Shown here: positions 46,312 through 57,884 of the stretch, piece by piece
Numbering within the stretch: the first letter of the stretch is position 1
How the letters are laid out: the number at the start of each line of letters is the position of its first letter
The notes under the pieces: generated by a model
What the model was told of the DNA's origin: nothing
Seen by the model: the letters and a program-made list of their open reading frames with translations, nothing else
Database searches by the model: none
DNA from: Diospyros lotus
Taxonomy: Eukaryota > Streptophyta > Magnoliopsida > Ericales > Ebenaceae
DNA: 64,000 nucleotides
Assembly (NCBI RefSeq): GCF_014633365.1
Contig: NW_026267104.1
Span: 4,278,001 to 4,342,000, forward strand
Reading direction: 5' to 3'
Made by a program: the position numbers and the translations under genes

Positions 46312-48936
46312 TGTAAGCACCCTGTTCGGATATTTCCAACCACTCGAATTACCTGAACGGGAGTGTCTATAGGAGGAGAAAAGTAATAAATACCAGACAA
46401 AGACCATCCCGACATGCATACACAAAAATAAGAACAGCGAAAGCAAAACTCAAGACATGCATGCACTACGGGTAACCCCGCTAACACAGCGGTCACAACA
46501 TAAGTAAAAGAATACAAACTCTTGTGCCGACACACACGAGACTCGAGAAAAGACCTGGTACAGTACGAAATAATAGAGTAAATTCTACTTAGACATCAGA
46601 GTGGATAGGGATTGACGAGACTGCCTGTACACCACACCGACTCTGCCGTTAAAGCTGACTCCCTTGCCGTGGCCCATGCCGCCACTACCTGGAATGATGG
46701 AAAGCAAGGTGAGTCGAGAGACTCAGCAAGCATAAGGAAGAAAAGGCTGAAGGCTACACAAAAACTAGAAATCTCACCCCAGAATAAACCCCCAAGTACA
46801 CACAAGCTATGAGACGCTACAACACAACAGCTCAATAGCATAACAAAATAAAAGCACATACCGGTCCTTGGGGCCCACATAAGACACTTGGCACCCAAGT
46901 CCCATACCAACCTGCCACTGCCCTGAAAGGCAACAAATATCTTCACAAACCTGCGCGCGCAATCCCGGGTCGGTACTCCCGTCACCTGTATCCGTCGGTA
47001 CTCCCGACAACCGAGCCATAGGCTCCCTCAGAACGGTACTCCCGTCCGAGAACTAAATACTACCAGTATCCATGTAATACACATAGAAATGCAATGGCGT
47101 AGTGAGCATCAACGTGATACAAGGCGCCCATACATCCAGGCATCAGGCCATACTCCGCCCACATAGTAAACCACACCCCATGCATATGTCGCGCTGGATG
47201 CAACCTAACCAAGCTAGAATGTCCGTGTCCAAGCATACTCAATAAATGAATATCCCAACATGCATCCCGTACCCATGTACATATCAAATCATGAACAGTA
47301 ATACAAGGTATCTAATCATGCAGTAAATCACATACTGGCAGAGCTAGTCAGCAGTGCCCGGCACCGGTTAACGGTCAGTGACTAGGAGTGTTCGTCTAAC
47401 GGTCCTCTTCGGGGCCGTACCGTCGTCTACCCCAACGTTACCAAACGGTTGACCCTTGCCCCACTGCTCAATAGCTCTAACCAAATCATAAGTAAATCCG
47501 AGAAAAATCGTAAATAAAACCTGCACGACTAGGAACCTAGTTCCCCAACTGGGTTCATCATCATTCCGAAAGGAATGGGGGCGGTACAAACCCCCGTAGG
47601 CTCACAACGAATAAAATTATAGAAGCCTCAGATTTAATTTAAATTAAAACAAATGAATAATAGTTCAACCAATAAGGCAAGGTGCCGAATTAAAGTAAGG
47701 AAGGTGATAAAAGACAAGAACTCACGAGGTCTTCCACGGGAATTAAAGATCAGGAAGAGAGGGTTAAGAGCTTGCCTTTACACGGCCGTTCCTTGCTTTT
47801 CTTGCGCACCCACTGCGAAGTAAACGTTCGCTGACAATAAATAAAATCACGGCTTTAATTAAATAAATCTACTGTGTAATATAATTAATTTAGTAGTTTA
47901 AAATCCCACATAAGCACACCACAATTAATATCTCAACGAGTCTCATATTTATTTTAAATCAAATCACGCTAATAAAATCCTCGAAGCCAGCTTAATAAAT
48001 TAAATTTAAATCGAACGATTCAAAATTTCATAATTAATAAACGGGCCGAAACAGACAAAGGGAGCGTATAAAATACGAGAAATCATAGGATTTCTCACGG
48101 GAATTGAAGAATACGAGAAAAGGGTTAGGAACTTGCCTGAAACTAGCTGATTCCGACCTCTCTCAAGCTCCCGGGGTAAATTAAATCATTTCCTAACAAA
48201 TAACACAATCGGGACCCAAATTAATTAATTTTAATCGCGTAAAATTTATAATTTAAACATATCAGGCTTCTATTAATTTTTACCCACATACCTGATCACT
48301 TCCTTTGCCGAAAAATCTCAAAAATTCTATTATTTTTCCTATTTTTCTTTTCTTTTCTTCTTCTTCTTCTTCTTCTTCTTCCCTGCATCTCTCACGCCTG
48401 CAACTCCATTCTTCTTCTTCTTTTCTTCTTTCTTTTCCTCTTCTTCTTCCTTTCTTCTTCTCCTTCTTCTTCTTCTTCTCCTTCCCTTCTTCCTTCCCCC
48501 CGTTCTTCTCCCAGCGGCCGAACCAGCCCCGCACGCCAGCCCGATGAACTCGCGGTCGCCGCCGCTGCAACCAGCCTCTCGGACTTCTGCCGCCGTCGCC
48601 GGTCGCTGCTTCGCATCGCCATGGCCGCGGCTGGGTGCTCGGCTGCCATGGCCGCACTGCACCTCGCCTCTCTCGGTCTCTCCTTTTCTCTCATCTCGAT
48701 CTCCCTATCTCTCTCTCCTCCGCATGAGCTCTCGACCTTAAGCTCTCCAACTCGAGCTTTCCCTCTCCAACTCTCACTCTTTGTTTCTTTATTTCGCCAG
48801 AAACTTCAATGAGAGACAAATATATATATATATATATTTTGATAGTTATTTTCCAACACACGCGCACCGCCTCAAATTTTAAACAATTAATTAATTTAAT
48901 TAATTTCATTTCATTTAATTAATTGAGGATATTACA
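46312..48936 (-). mobile_element. Solo LTR of a Ty3/gypsy-type element, 2.6 kb
   Basis: It begins TGTAAGCACC and ends GGATATTACA on the plus strand (minus strand: TGTAATATCC...GGTGCTTACA). It is flanked by the 5 bp duplication CCATA (46307-46311, 48937-48941). Unit 1 is uninterrupted at the same place (~1800-1810). There is no internal region, primer site or second LTR, so it is a solo LTR left by LTR-LTR recombination. The long LTR, TGTAATATCC-type end and an internal ~360 bp repetition (ACGGGAATT words at ~47738 and ~48098) fit chromovirus-like (Tekay/Del-type) gypsy LTRs; the lineage is an inference. The long low-complexity frames at 48280-48694 are its TTC/GAA-rich part, not a gene. Confidence 0.88.
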
Positions 48937-49793
48937 CCATAACTCTAGTGAGACTATAATTTCATTTTAGATATGAGATTAATTTAAATATCGGAAGGTC
49001 TATGGGTGATCTCATCCGTTTCCCTAATTGATTTCTTCTTTATAGATTATTATTCATAAACCTACACCCAAAATACTCTCTTATAAAAAAAAAATTATTA
49101 TTGTATCTTGACAATAATACTATAAAAAGTTGGACCTTGATCAAGTGATAAAAGATTATCATTATTTTTTATAAGACGACAATTAGTTCGACTATATTTT
49201 TAATTAAAAACGAGTTTATATATATATATATATTATTTATTTACTTATTAATCATAATTTATAAGTGATTGAGAATCTCTAATAAATTTTCATAATAATA
49301 CAAGCTAATTGGGAGGGTCGAAGTGATTAGATTAGGACCACTGAATCATTTTGCGCCTTGAGTCTTGATTTGATGCGTGATTCCAGCTGATTCTTGGAAT
49401 ATGTCCCTAAGAACTAATGACTGTTCAGCAACGTCAAACTTAATAAGTTTGGGTTTATTGAGTTTATCTGTAATGAATCTAGATTTATCACATAAAAAAA
49501 TATACTGTTATCAACATTTTTGTTGCTTAAAACACTCCAGATCTGAAATAATCGTTAACACGATCAAAGCTTTAACAAGAGAAAAACAAATGAGAGACTT
49601 GAGAAAACCTCATAGATACTTACTGTATTTTCTCAAAAGTTAAAAATATTTTTTATAATTTTACCAAACTTTATGCTAAGTGCATAAAATTTACCCTTAT
49701 ATGTTAGTAGTTGGTTACATCCTGAGACAAACATGATGAAACCAGCAGTTTCTAAGTAACACCTTCAAAAGACTTACCATCATTTTTAAAGTT

Positions 49794-49859
49794 ACATTGT
49801 AGCAGGTATAGTTTAGTGGTAAAAGTGTGATTCATTCTATTAATCCCCTTAATAGTTAA
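49794..49859 (+). pseudogene. Plastid DNA insert: trnG-UCC 5' exon and start of its intron
   Basis: GCAGGTATAGTTTAGTGGTA followed by AAA (49802-49824) matches the 5' exon of chloroplast trnG-UCC with one change. It continues directly into the start of the group II intron (GTGTGATTC, 49825 onward, to ~49859). The 3' exon is absent, so no tRNA can be made. The insert is flanked by a 23 bp direct repeat (49771-49793 and 49860-49882; GACTTACCATCATTTTTAAA...), as expected from repair of a staggered break. Unit 1 lacks it. The identification rests on recall of the plastid sequence. Confidence 0.75.
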
Positions 49860-50090
49860 GACTTACCATCATTTTTAAAGTTCCGAAACTGTGATCTAAG
49901 ACATAATTTGTCCCACGGGACTGAGATATAGCAGCCCCTAGATTTGTGTTTCTATTCTCTATTTTTTTCATGTAAATATATATATATATATATGTATGTA
50001 TTTTTGTGTACAGAGTTTCCTCAAAACGTGCTAATGACTTCAAAGGCAAAATGCATATAACTAGCAAAGAGAGAGAGAATCATTATAAGT

Positions 50091-50265
50091 GTGTTTGATT
50101 CCACAGGTTGAAAAGAAAATAAATTCCAACTTCCATAAAAAATCAAAACTATACTTAGGTGGAAAATAAAATTTATGAAAAAAATTGTCAATCAAATACC
50201 TAAAATTAAAAGTTAACTGAAAAATATTTTATTATTCATGTTTTCTATGCCAATCAATGGCATCC
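50091..50265. mobile_element. 175 bp MITE-like insertion, unit 3 copy
   Basis: Counterpart of 3199-3378, with TAAGT at 50086-50090 and 50266-50270. The right-end inverted motif is partly mutated (AATCAATGG). Absent from unit 2. Confidence 0.55.
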
Positions 50266-50329
50266 TAAGTCTTTACCATTTGGCTTCACATGAATAACTT
50301 CAAAGTCAAAGAATGGCCAAATTCATATT

Positions 50330-50740
50330 TTTCTTTTATATTTTCAATTTTTTTGTGTTAATTTAAATTTCTTATTATTTAGTTACACCTCTACACCTGA
50401 TTTTGAAATCAATTTAATCCTTATATTTTGAGTTTTTTTTGTGTGTCAATTTAAACTTTTTATTGTTTTGATACCTATATTTTTAACTCAATTTAACTCA
50501 TATATTTTTATATGAAAAAATTAAAATAATATAATAAAATATACGTCACACTTTGTTCACGTAAAAGTATAGAGATTAAATTAAATAAAAAATACAGATC
50601 TAAGAATATAATCAAAATAATTAAAAGTTTAAGTTATCATACAAAAAAATAAAAAATAAAAATATAAAAATTAAATTAATTCAAAAATATAAATTTAGAT
50701 ATATAATTAAAATAACAAAAATTTAAATAACTACCTAAAA
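50330..50740. repeat. Foldback-like inverted repeat, unit 3 copy
   Basis: Counterpart of 3440-3880 in the duplicated block. Confidence 0.5.
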
Positions 50741-51016
50741 AATAGAAGTATACAAACAATAATATAGTATTTGGCTGGCAAAGAATCATTTCACAATACT
50801 TAATGGAGGGAAAGAGATTGCTTGTCAGCCACAGCAAAGTCTATAAATGATGACCATCCACTTATGCACCCAAAAAAAATTCTGTTCACATCACCTACAG
50901 AAATTTTGTATACATTTATATCGATAATAATACACATAATATAATATATTAATATAAAAATATCATAGACTAAGTGTCATTTCTAAATATTTAAGTAACA
51001 TTTCTAATATCAAAAT

Positions 51017-54000
51017 TAAAAAATAAACTTAGTTGGAAGTTCTAATGAGAAAAATAAACTTCTATAATTTTATTAACCCGAGAGATGAAAATATATACTC
51101 AAAAACTCCTAAAAAAATTCATATAATTCAGGTTTAGATTACAATAACATATTTTGTTCATATTAGAATCAGGATTACTTTAGAATTTCTTTATCTGATT
51201 TTAAAGTACATTCTTATCTTTTATTTTGAAGTCTTCTCTTCTTTATCTTCTCGTGTGAAGCTTGAATTATTTCTCTTTATCTCTCCAACACTTCTCCTCA
51301 ATCTGATGAATAGATATCCATTATTCTCAACTTGTCTCTAATGGATTCAAATCCTTATTTTTGCATTACTTTAGTAAGGATATTTGTTTCTTGAAATTCA
51401 GTAGGAATATGAGTAATACTTATACATTCTCTCTCTATTTCTTGCTTGACAAAATGTTAGTCAATTTTCACATGTTTTATCTGGTCATGTTAAACCAGAT
51501 TATTCACAATGCTAATTGTCGATTTATTGTCAATAAAGAGAATAAATCACTTCACATAACCCTTGTGCAATAGCCTTATACTTTGCTTCTACACTGTTTT
51601 TTGTCACCACTAATTGCTTCTTACTTCTCCAAGTTACTAAAATTTTCCATAATTTTGTACAAAATCTAGATGTAGATCTACTATTCTCAATAAAACCAAT
51701 CCCGTCAGCATCTACAAATGCTCTTATTCTTCTATCTTAACTCTTCTTCAACAAGAGTCATTTCTCGGGAGTTCCTTTTAGGTACCTTACAATATGATAT
51801 ACAGTCTCAAGATGTCTTCTTGTAGGAGAGTGCATGAACTGACTTACTATGCTTACAGCATATGTAATGTCAGGTCGTGTGAGTGATAGATAGATCAATT
51901 TCCCCACTAGCTGCTAATATCTTCCCTTGTTTACTTGGTATTCTGTTTTGTTATCTTCTTTGTTCTTCCAATTAGGCTAGCTCTAAGGGAGTACTAGCCG
52001 ATTTATAGCTAAGTTTACTAGTTTCTTTCAGCAAATCAAGTGTGTACTTCCTTTGAGATATAAATATAATTCCTTCCTTGCTTCTTGTTACTTCTATTCC
52101 CAAGAAGTATTTTAATTCTCTCAAATTTTTTACTTCAAAAGCAGTCCTTAGTTACCCTTCTAGTCTCGCAATTTCTAAAACATTGTCCCCTTTAATGATA
52201 ATGTCATCCACATAGACAATAAGGATTATCTTTTTGCCATCAGTTTCAACTTTTGTAAATAGGGTAGGATCAGTCCGCCCTTGTTTGTATTCCCGCTGAA
52301 TGATAGTATCATTGAACCACTTGAACCAAGCCCTTGGAGATTACTTGAGGCCGTATAGGGACTTTTTTAATTTGCATATCTTTCTTCTTGTGCTTTCCAT
52401 TTCAAAACCTAGGAGAGAATCGTCATGTATATTTCTTCTTCCAACTCCCCATTTAGGAATGCATTCTTGATGTCCAATTAATGTAACCTCTAGTCTACAT
52501 TAACTACCAATGATAATAAAATTCAGATAGAACTAAGCTTGGCCACTGGAGCAAAGGTTTCTTCATAATCAAGCCCTTGGTTTTGAGTAAACCCTCGAGC
52601 TAATAACCTTGTCTTGTACCTTTATCAATGCTTCAATTTAACTTATACTTAACTATAAATACCCATTTGATACTAACAATATTCTTCACATTTGGTAGAT
52701 AGACTATATCTCAGGTTTTATTAGCTTCTAGAGCATGCATCTTATCCATTATTACTGTCTTCCATTTTTCATCTTCCAAGGCATGATATATATCCTTAGG
52801 GATCACTATATTATCAATGTTTATTGTAAAAGCTTTAAATTGTGAGGATGGTTTTGAATAACCCACATAATTTGAAATAAGATGCTTAATTAGAACATGA
52901 TTTCATCCATTTTCTTAGTGCAATTGAATATCAAGATCATCAGTCTTGTTAGTTTCCAACCTTTCCATGTTGCCATTTTCATCAATTTCTCGACATACCT
53001 TCGGATTTGACAATGAGTTTGGTTGAGGGACATGAGGCCTTGTAGAATATACAAAAAGAGCTTTATCAGAAGCTAGATTTTCTTGAATTTGATCTTCTTG
53101 GTCTCCCCCTGAATTAGGTATTGAAGTTTGAGTAAAAGACTAAGTTTCAAGGACTGATTTCAGTAACAGGAAGAGTTTTTGAATTTGAGATCATAGGTAA
53201 AGATAAAGTGGAATCCCACTTTTCCTTTACATTAGGCACTTGCCCCTGTAGAGAAGTGGTGTAAAAAAATGGTTGGTGTTCAAGATATAACAAATTTTAA
53301 GGTAGAATGATGGTAACATTTGTTTCCTTGTTGAGTAAGAGAATAACCGATAAATATGCATTTGAGGGCTTTAGGTTCAAGTTTGGATTGAGAAAGATGA
53401 TGTTTATGAACAAATATATTGCATCCAAACACTTTAGGAGACAGAGTTCAGCACCATAGTATGATGGGGATAGAAATCAAGGAGAACACTCAAGGGTGAT
53501 GAAGCCAAGAACTTTGGAGAGAAGGCGATTAATAAGGTAAGAGGATGTGAGAACAACTTTCCTCCAATATGTGTTAGAAAACCAACCTTACCCTTGCCTT
53601 GAATCAGTAGTAGAATTGACTAAAATCATTCTCTAAAATTAATTCCATTCAGCTTATGCTAAGTGATTTGAAAGGAATGGTTGTTTAGAGTAATTGGAGA
53701 CGATGAAACTTGAGTAATCATTGCCAAATGAGGTAAATTTGTCAAAACCTCGCTTGCTATTTGATTTTCAGCCATATCATGTGCCTAAAGGAGTCTACAA
53801 ATAGTAGGAAGAAGAGAATAGATAGGAAATCTTGTCATGAAAATGTGACTTTAATACCATGAAAAACAAACTTAGTTGGAAGTTCTAATGGGAGGAATAA
53901 GCTTTCATAATTTCATTAATATGAGAGATGTAAATATTTACACAAAAACTCTTATAATTTAGGTTTAAATTACAACAACATATTTTTTCCATATTAGATT

Positions 54001-54122
54001 AATTAGGATTACTCTAAGATTTCTTTATCTGATTTTAAGGAATATCTTTATCTTTTATCTTGAAGTCTTCTCTTTTATCTTCTCGTGTGAGACTTGAATT
54101 CTTTCTTTTTATCTCTCCAACA
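51017..54122 (-). mobile_element. Ty1/copia retrotransposon, internally deleted, unit 3 copy
   Basis: The same insertion as in unit 1, flanked by AAAAT (51012-51016, 54123-54127). It is 3.1 kb with LTRs at both ends (left LTR ~51017-51290, right ~53860-54122). The internal polyprotein is more damaged than in unit 1: reverse transcriptase words are recognisable on the minus strand around 52310-52480, but every frame is broken. The primer-site complement next to the right LTR is also mutated (around 53845-53860). Confidence 0.85.
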
Positions 54123-55539
54123 AAAATGAATAAACCTCATAGCAACAACACATGCATTTATGGTTTATCAACTCAATTGCATGCTGAAGTTAAAAAGGCC
54201 AAAAATGCAATCTTGTTTTCCTACGCCAAAGAAAACAGTTAATAACACCAAGCATGCAACCAGTTTGGTCCAATGGTGTTGAGCATGTTGTTTATAGAAA
54301 CTAAATGCTATCCTTGTCCAATGAGCAGAAAGTTTATGATTAAAGAAATTCCAATTTAAAAATATAAGTTAATATTATGATTATTTTTTTTATGATTTCC
54401 AATAAGAACTCACAGACCCATTAAACATAGATAATAGTCAATACAAATCAGGACAAGTGCACAAAAAATTGTGTGCGACTGATTTAAATAGTAGAATAAA
54501 TCATTATTATAACATATCACTAATAGATTAATCTAGGGATTCGTTTTTGTCATTGTCCCTATGGCAGCTGATGGAACTTCTCCAACTAATCTAGCACTAA
54601 TAATGCAATATAATAAAGGGATTGCTGACTAGGTTTCCAGATATTATGTATTTTAATACAGGGGAGTGTGGCATCCACAAGGCACTCACATTAAATTATT
54701 CATCTCTTGCTAGTTGTTGTCTTATTTTAATTTGGGCACAATATCAAAAGTCCTCTAAGCAAAAATAATGATGCCATGGATGTAACACAATAGCCAAGAT
54801 ATGGTTACTTCTAATCAGGAACAAATTTGGGGGTGGATTTGGGGGAGGACTGATCTTTAGATTCATAAGTCATTTCAACCCTCATTTCTTTTAAATGGGC
54901 CAGAGTTGTAGGGCACATCTATGGGAAGGTTAAAATTGACACGGGTTGTAGTCTCCTCTCCCTCCCTCATGATTCGCCCCTACTTCCAACTAATCTAGCA
55001 CTAATAATGTAATATGGTAAAGGAATTGTTGATTAGGTTTCCAAATATTATATATTTTAATACTGGGGAGTGTGGCATCCACAAGGCACTCACATTAAAT
55101 TATTCATCTCTTGCTATTTGTTGTCGTATTCTAATTTGGGCACAATATCAGAAGACCTCTAAGCAAAAATAATGATGCCATGGGTGTAACACCATAGTCA
55201 AGATATAGTTACTTTTAATCTGAAATGAATTTAGGTGAGGGATAGTCTCTAGATTCATAGGTCATTTCAACTCTCCCTCCTCTCAAATGGGCCAAATTTG
55301 CAAGGCAGATCTAGAGGAGGGTTGAGACTGGCATGGGCTGCAGCCTCTCCCACCGCGTTTCCAATAATTGCAGGATCATAATATAGAAAACAAACGGATG
55401 TCCATCACCCAAGTTATGAACTAATCAAATAACTTAAACTAGAACCAAACCCCCTTCCTTCTTTTGTAACTGCCTGAACCCTTTGTGTTAAGGAAGTTGA
55501 AAAAACAAAGAGAAAGGAAGGAATCTTATTTATGCTCCT
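54123..55539. other. Unit 3 spacer with tandem duplication
   Basis: No gene. Aligns with 7255-8260 of unit 1 except for an extra tandem copy (54582-55389). Confidence 0.6.
54582..55389. repeat. 404 bp tandem duplication, two copies
   Basis: The copies start with CCAACTAATCTAGCACTAAT at 54582 and 54986. Both include GGGGAGTGTGGCATCCACAA and the AATAATGATGCCATG word. Unit 1 has one copy (~7716 onward), so the duplication arose in unit 3 or one copy was lost in unit 1. The two copies differ at many positions, so the event is not recent. Confidence 0.8.
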
Positions 55540-55642
55540 TCAAACACAAATCTCTCTTGACCCTTATCAAGGGGAGACCTTTGTGTATTTTATGATATGT
55601 ATTAATCCCCTAATTTTAATGTTCCTTAGTTCAAATCTAAGG

Positions 55643-55683
<41 letters not shown>

Positions 55684-57517
55684 GTTAATGAGGTTCGCAA
55701 TCAATCACTATCTAGTTATAACGTTGGAGAAGCTTAAACTGTTGCAGATTCCTTCAACCCACTCACTAGAATCATCCAGGCTAAGCAACCAGTTGCAGCA
55801 TTTCAAATCACGATGACAATAATATATTCCAATATATGGCCCTACCAATATTTTCCCACTGATGCATTTAGTGCAAAGTTTTTCTGAGGTTACAACAATC
55901 ATAGTTCAGTTGTTATTTGGTGAGATCTCAAGGCACTGCGACCTTACAGGGTGTCAGCCAAGCTTTATTCTTTTAGGGTTTTAGGGACGTCAATCTCATA
56001 GTTTAATGTTCAAATATCTACCATAAGCAACTATAGTTTAAACAATGAATCTGTTAGTGATCTAGGTAGGGATGCAATAACTAGTTTTTTTTTGCATATG
56101 TTTGCAATTTTTGCACAAGTTGTATTATATCTAATACAACAAAATAATGTTTTAAACAGTGTTATTAAAGGCACACATAGGTGCAAGGTGTCCAAGGGCA
56201 CAGACCATCAAGGCACGCCTTGGGTTTAGGTGCGCATGGGTTTCTTTAAGTATTTTTAGGGTTTTATTTTACTATTTATTATTTTATTTCATTTTTTACT
56301 ATTTAAGATTTAAATTTATTATTTTAACTACAAATTTGATAATGAATAAAAAGATTACTACTTCAAATGCTCTAATTAAATTTAAACTAAATGACGTAAA
56401 AGAAAATATTAGAGATGATGCTTCTAATAATAAAAATATGAAAATATTTGATCTTGATGATAAGAATGATTTTTAGATTATTTAAAATACATAATTTATT
56501 CATCTTGATTAAGATTTAAGACCTATAAATTATTTTAAAAATTAATTTAAGTTGATTTAAAGACTTTTAAATTATATTTTTTGACATTTTTATTATTCTT
56601 TTCATTAATATATGTTGAATTTTTTAATTTCTTTAATAACATACTTGTAAATATTTTATTAAAAATTAAAATCTATTTTATACCTTATTTTTCAACTAAG
56701 ATATATATATATATTTTTAATTAAGATGCACCTAATTCTATGAGACATGCACCTCAGCTTGTGCCTTAAGACTCCAACAACTTTTTACGTCTTAGTGTAA
56801 TCTGGGCCTTTAATAAGGCTGGTTTTAATAATAGAAAAATATTCAGCATTGTGCCTCAATCTGCAATTTGAACAGCAAGAATATCAACCTGTCTGGCCAG
56901 AGAGCAACAAACATCAGGACTTTAAATCCAGTACATGGAAAGGAGTGTGGACTCCATGTGGAGGGCACATTTTGATAAGCAATGTACTTTGTCTCTGCAG
57001 AATCTGAATGGAAGTGGGTGGTTTTATGGTATCCGAATAACAAATAAAGTAATAGTTGCCAGCAGTTCAAGGTGGGAATCATGCATGATAGATGTGCAGA
57101 ATAAGCTTCGAGGAAAACACACAGACATGAACATTTTGTTAAAGATGGAATCAGAATGATGCTGATAAGGGCACTTCTCTAGCAGTTTCATGGGTTAAGT
57201 TAAGTGAGGCTAAGTGAAAAGGATTATGTGGAGGACTGATTTGTAACCTATCCCTATAGTGGATTAGGAAAAAATCGAAATGAAGCACTCGTCTTAGAAT
57301 ATGTTCCAAAACAACTTTCTAGAAATCTATCTCAAAGTATCTAAATTTTATAGTACCAAAAAAAAAAAAAAAAAGAAAACAGAGAAAAGTTACGCTGATT
57401 GTACAGTTCCAAAAACCTATAGGAAACTAAGGGTATATTTTTTCATTATTTTCCTTTTTGTTTTGAACATCAGCCCTACAACCCAATAAAATCCATAGTC
57501 CAGAAGGCCCACTAGAT
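55540..57517. other. Unit 3 partner of the near-identical tract (8261-10245)
   Basis: No gene recognised. It holds the second copy of the 11 bp-TIR MITE (56162-56816). Only the CT and TA repeat lengths differ from unit 1. Confidence 0.7.
56162..56816. mobile_element. MITE-like element with 11 bp terminal inverted repeats, unit 3
   Basis: Same element as 8894-9550 with TTATTAAAGGC and GCCTTTAATAA ends. Differs only in the TA run near 56700. Confidence 0.5.
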
Positions 57518-57884
57518 TCAGTATCTAGTGTAAAAACACTAAATGCGACGACACTTGGACTCAAACAAAGCCCAGCGAGAAAATAGACACTCCATAGGTT
57601 GCTGCTGAAAATGGGGATTTGCTTGGCCAGTTCAAGTCAGAGGTTGGCTATTAGATCTTTCTGATACCATCTATGATTCTTCCTAATAATGCAAGGGTAT
57701 GATGAATAGAACTTCATGCTTCATGTACATTCAAGGAATATTTTGATCCAAACATATCCAAAGTACTTGAAGAATAGTAAAGACAAAAGTGCATATATCG
57801 GCGGATACAAACAGGTTTTTTGGTACAGAATCATCAGTACACAACAAAGGAAAATACTTGAGCCTTGAAAACAATATGGCTACA

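Larger units (their letters stand above)
48942..51016. other. Unit 3 spacer between solo LTR and copia element
   Basis: No gene. Aligns with 1805-4150 of unit 1. It contains the plastid insert, the 175 bp MITE and a foldback repeat. Confidence 0.6.

Noticed and set aside
46596..47287. Cys/Trp-rich open frames up to 129 codons on the minus strand
   Set aside because: They fall inside the solo LTR, whose moderate GC content lets frames stay open. No domain or start context supports them.
48280..48694. Overlapping Lys/Glu/Arg-rich frames of up to 125 codons on the minus strand
   Set aside because: They arise from the TTC/GAA-rich low-complexity tract and GC-rich block of the solo LTR. Three frames are open at once and none has a domain.
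49802..49859. Possible functional tRNA gene
   Set aside because: Only the 5' exon and intron start of a plastid tRNA are present. There is no anticodon arm or 3' half, so no tRNA can form.
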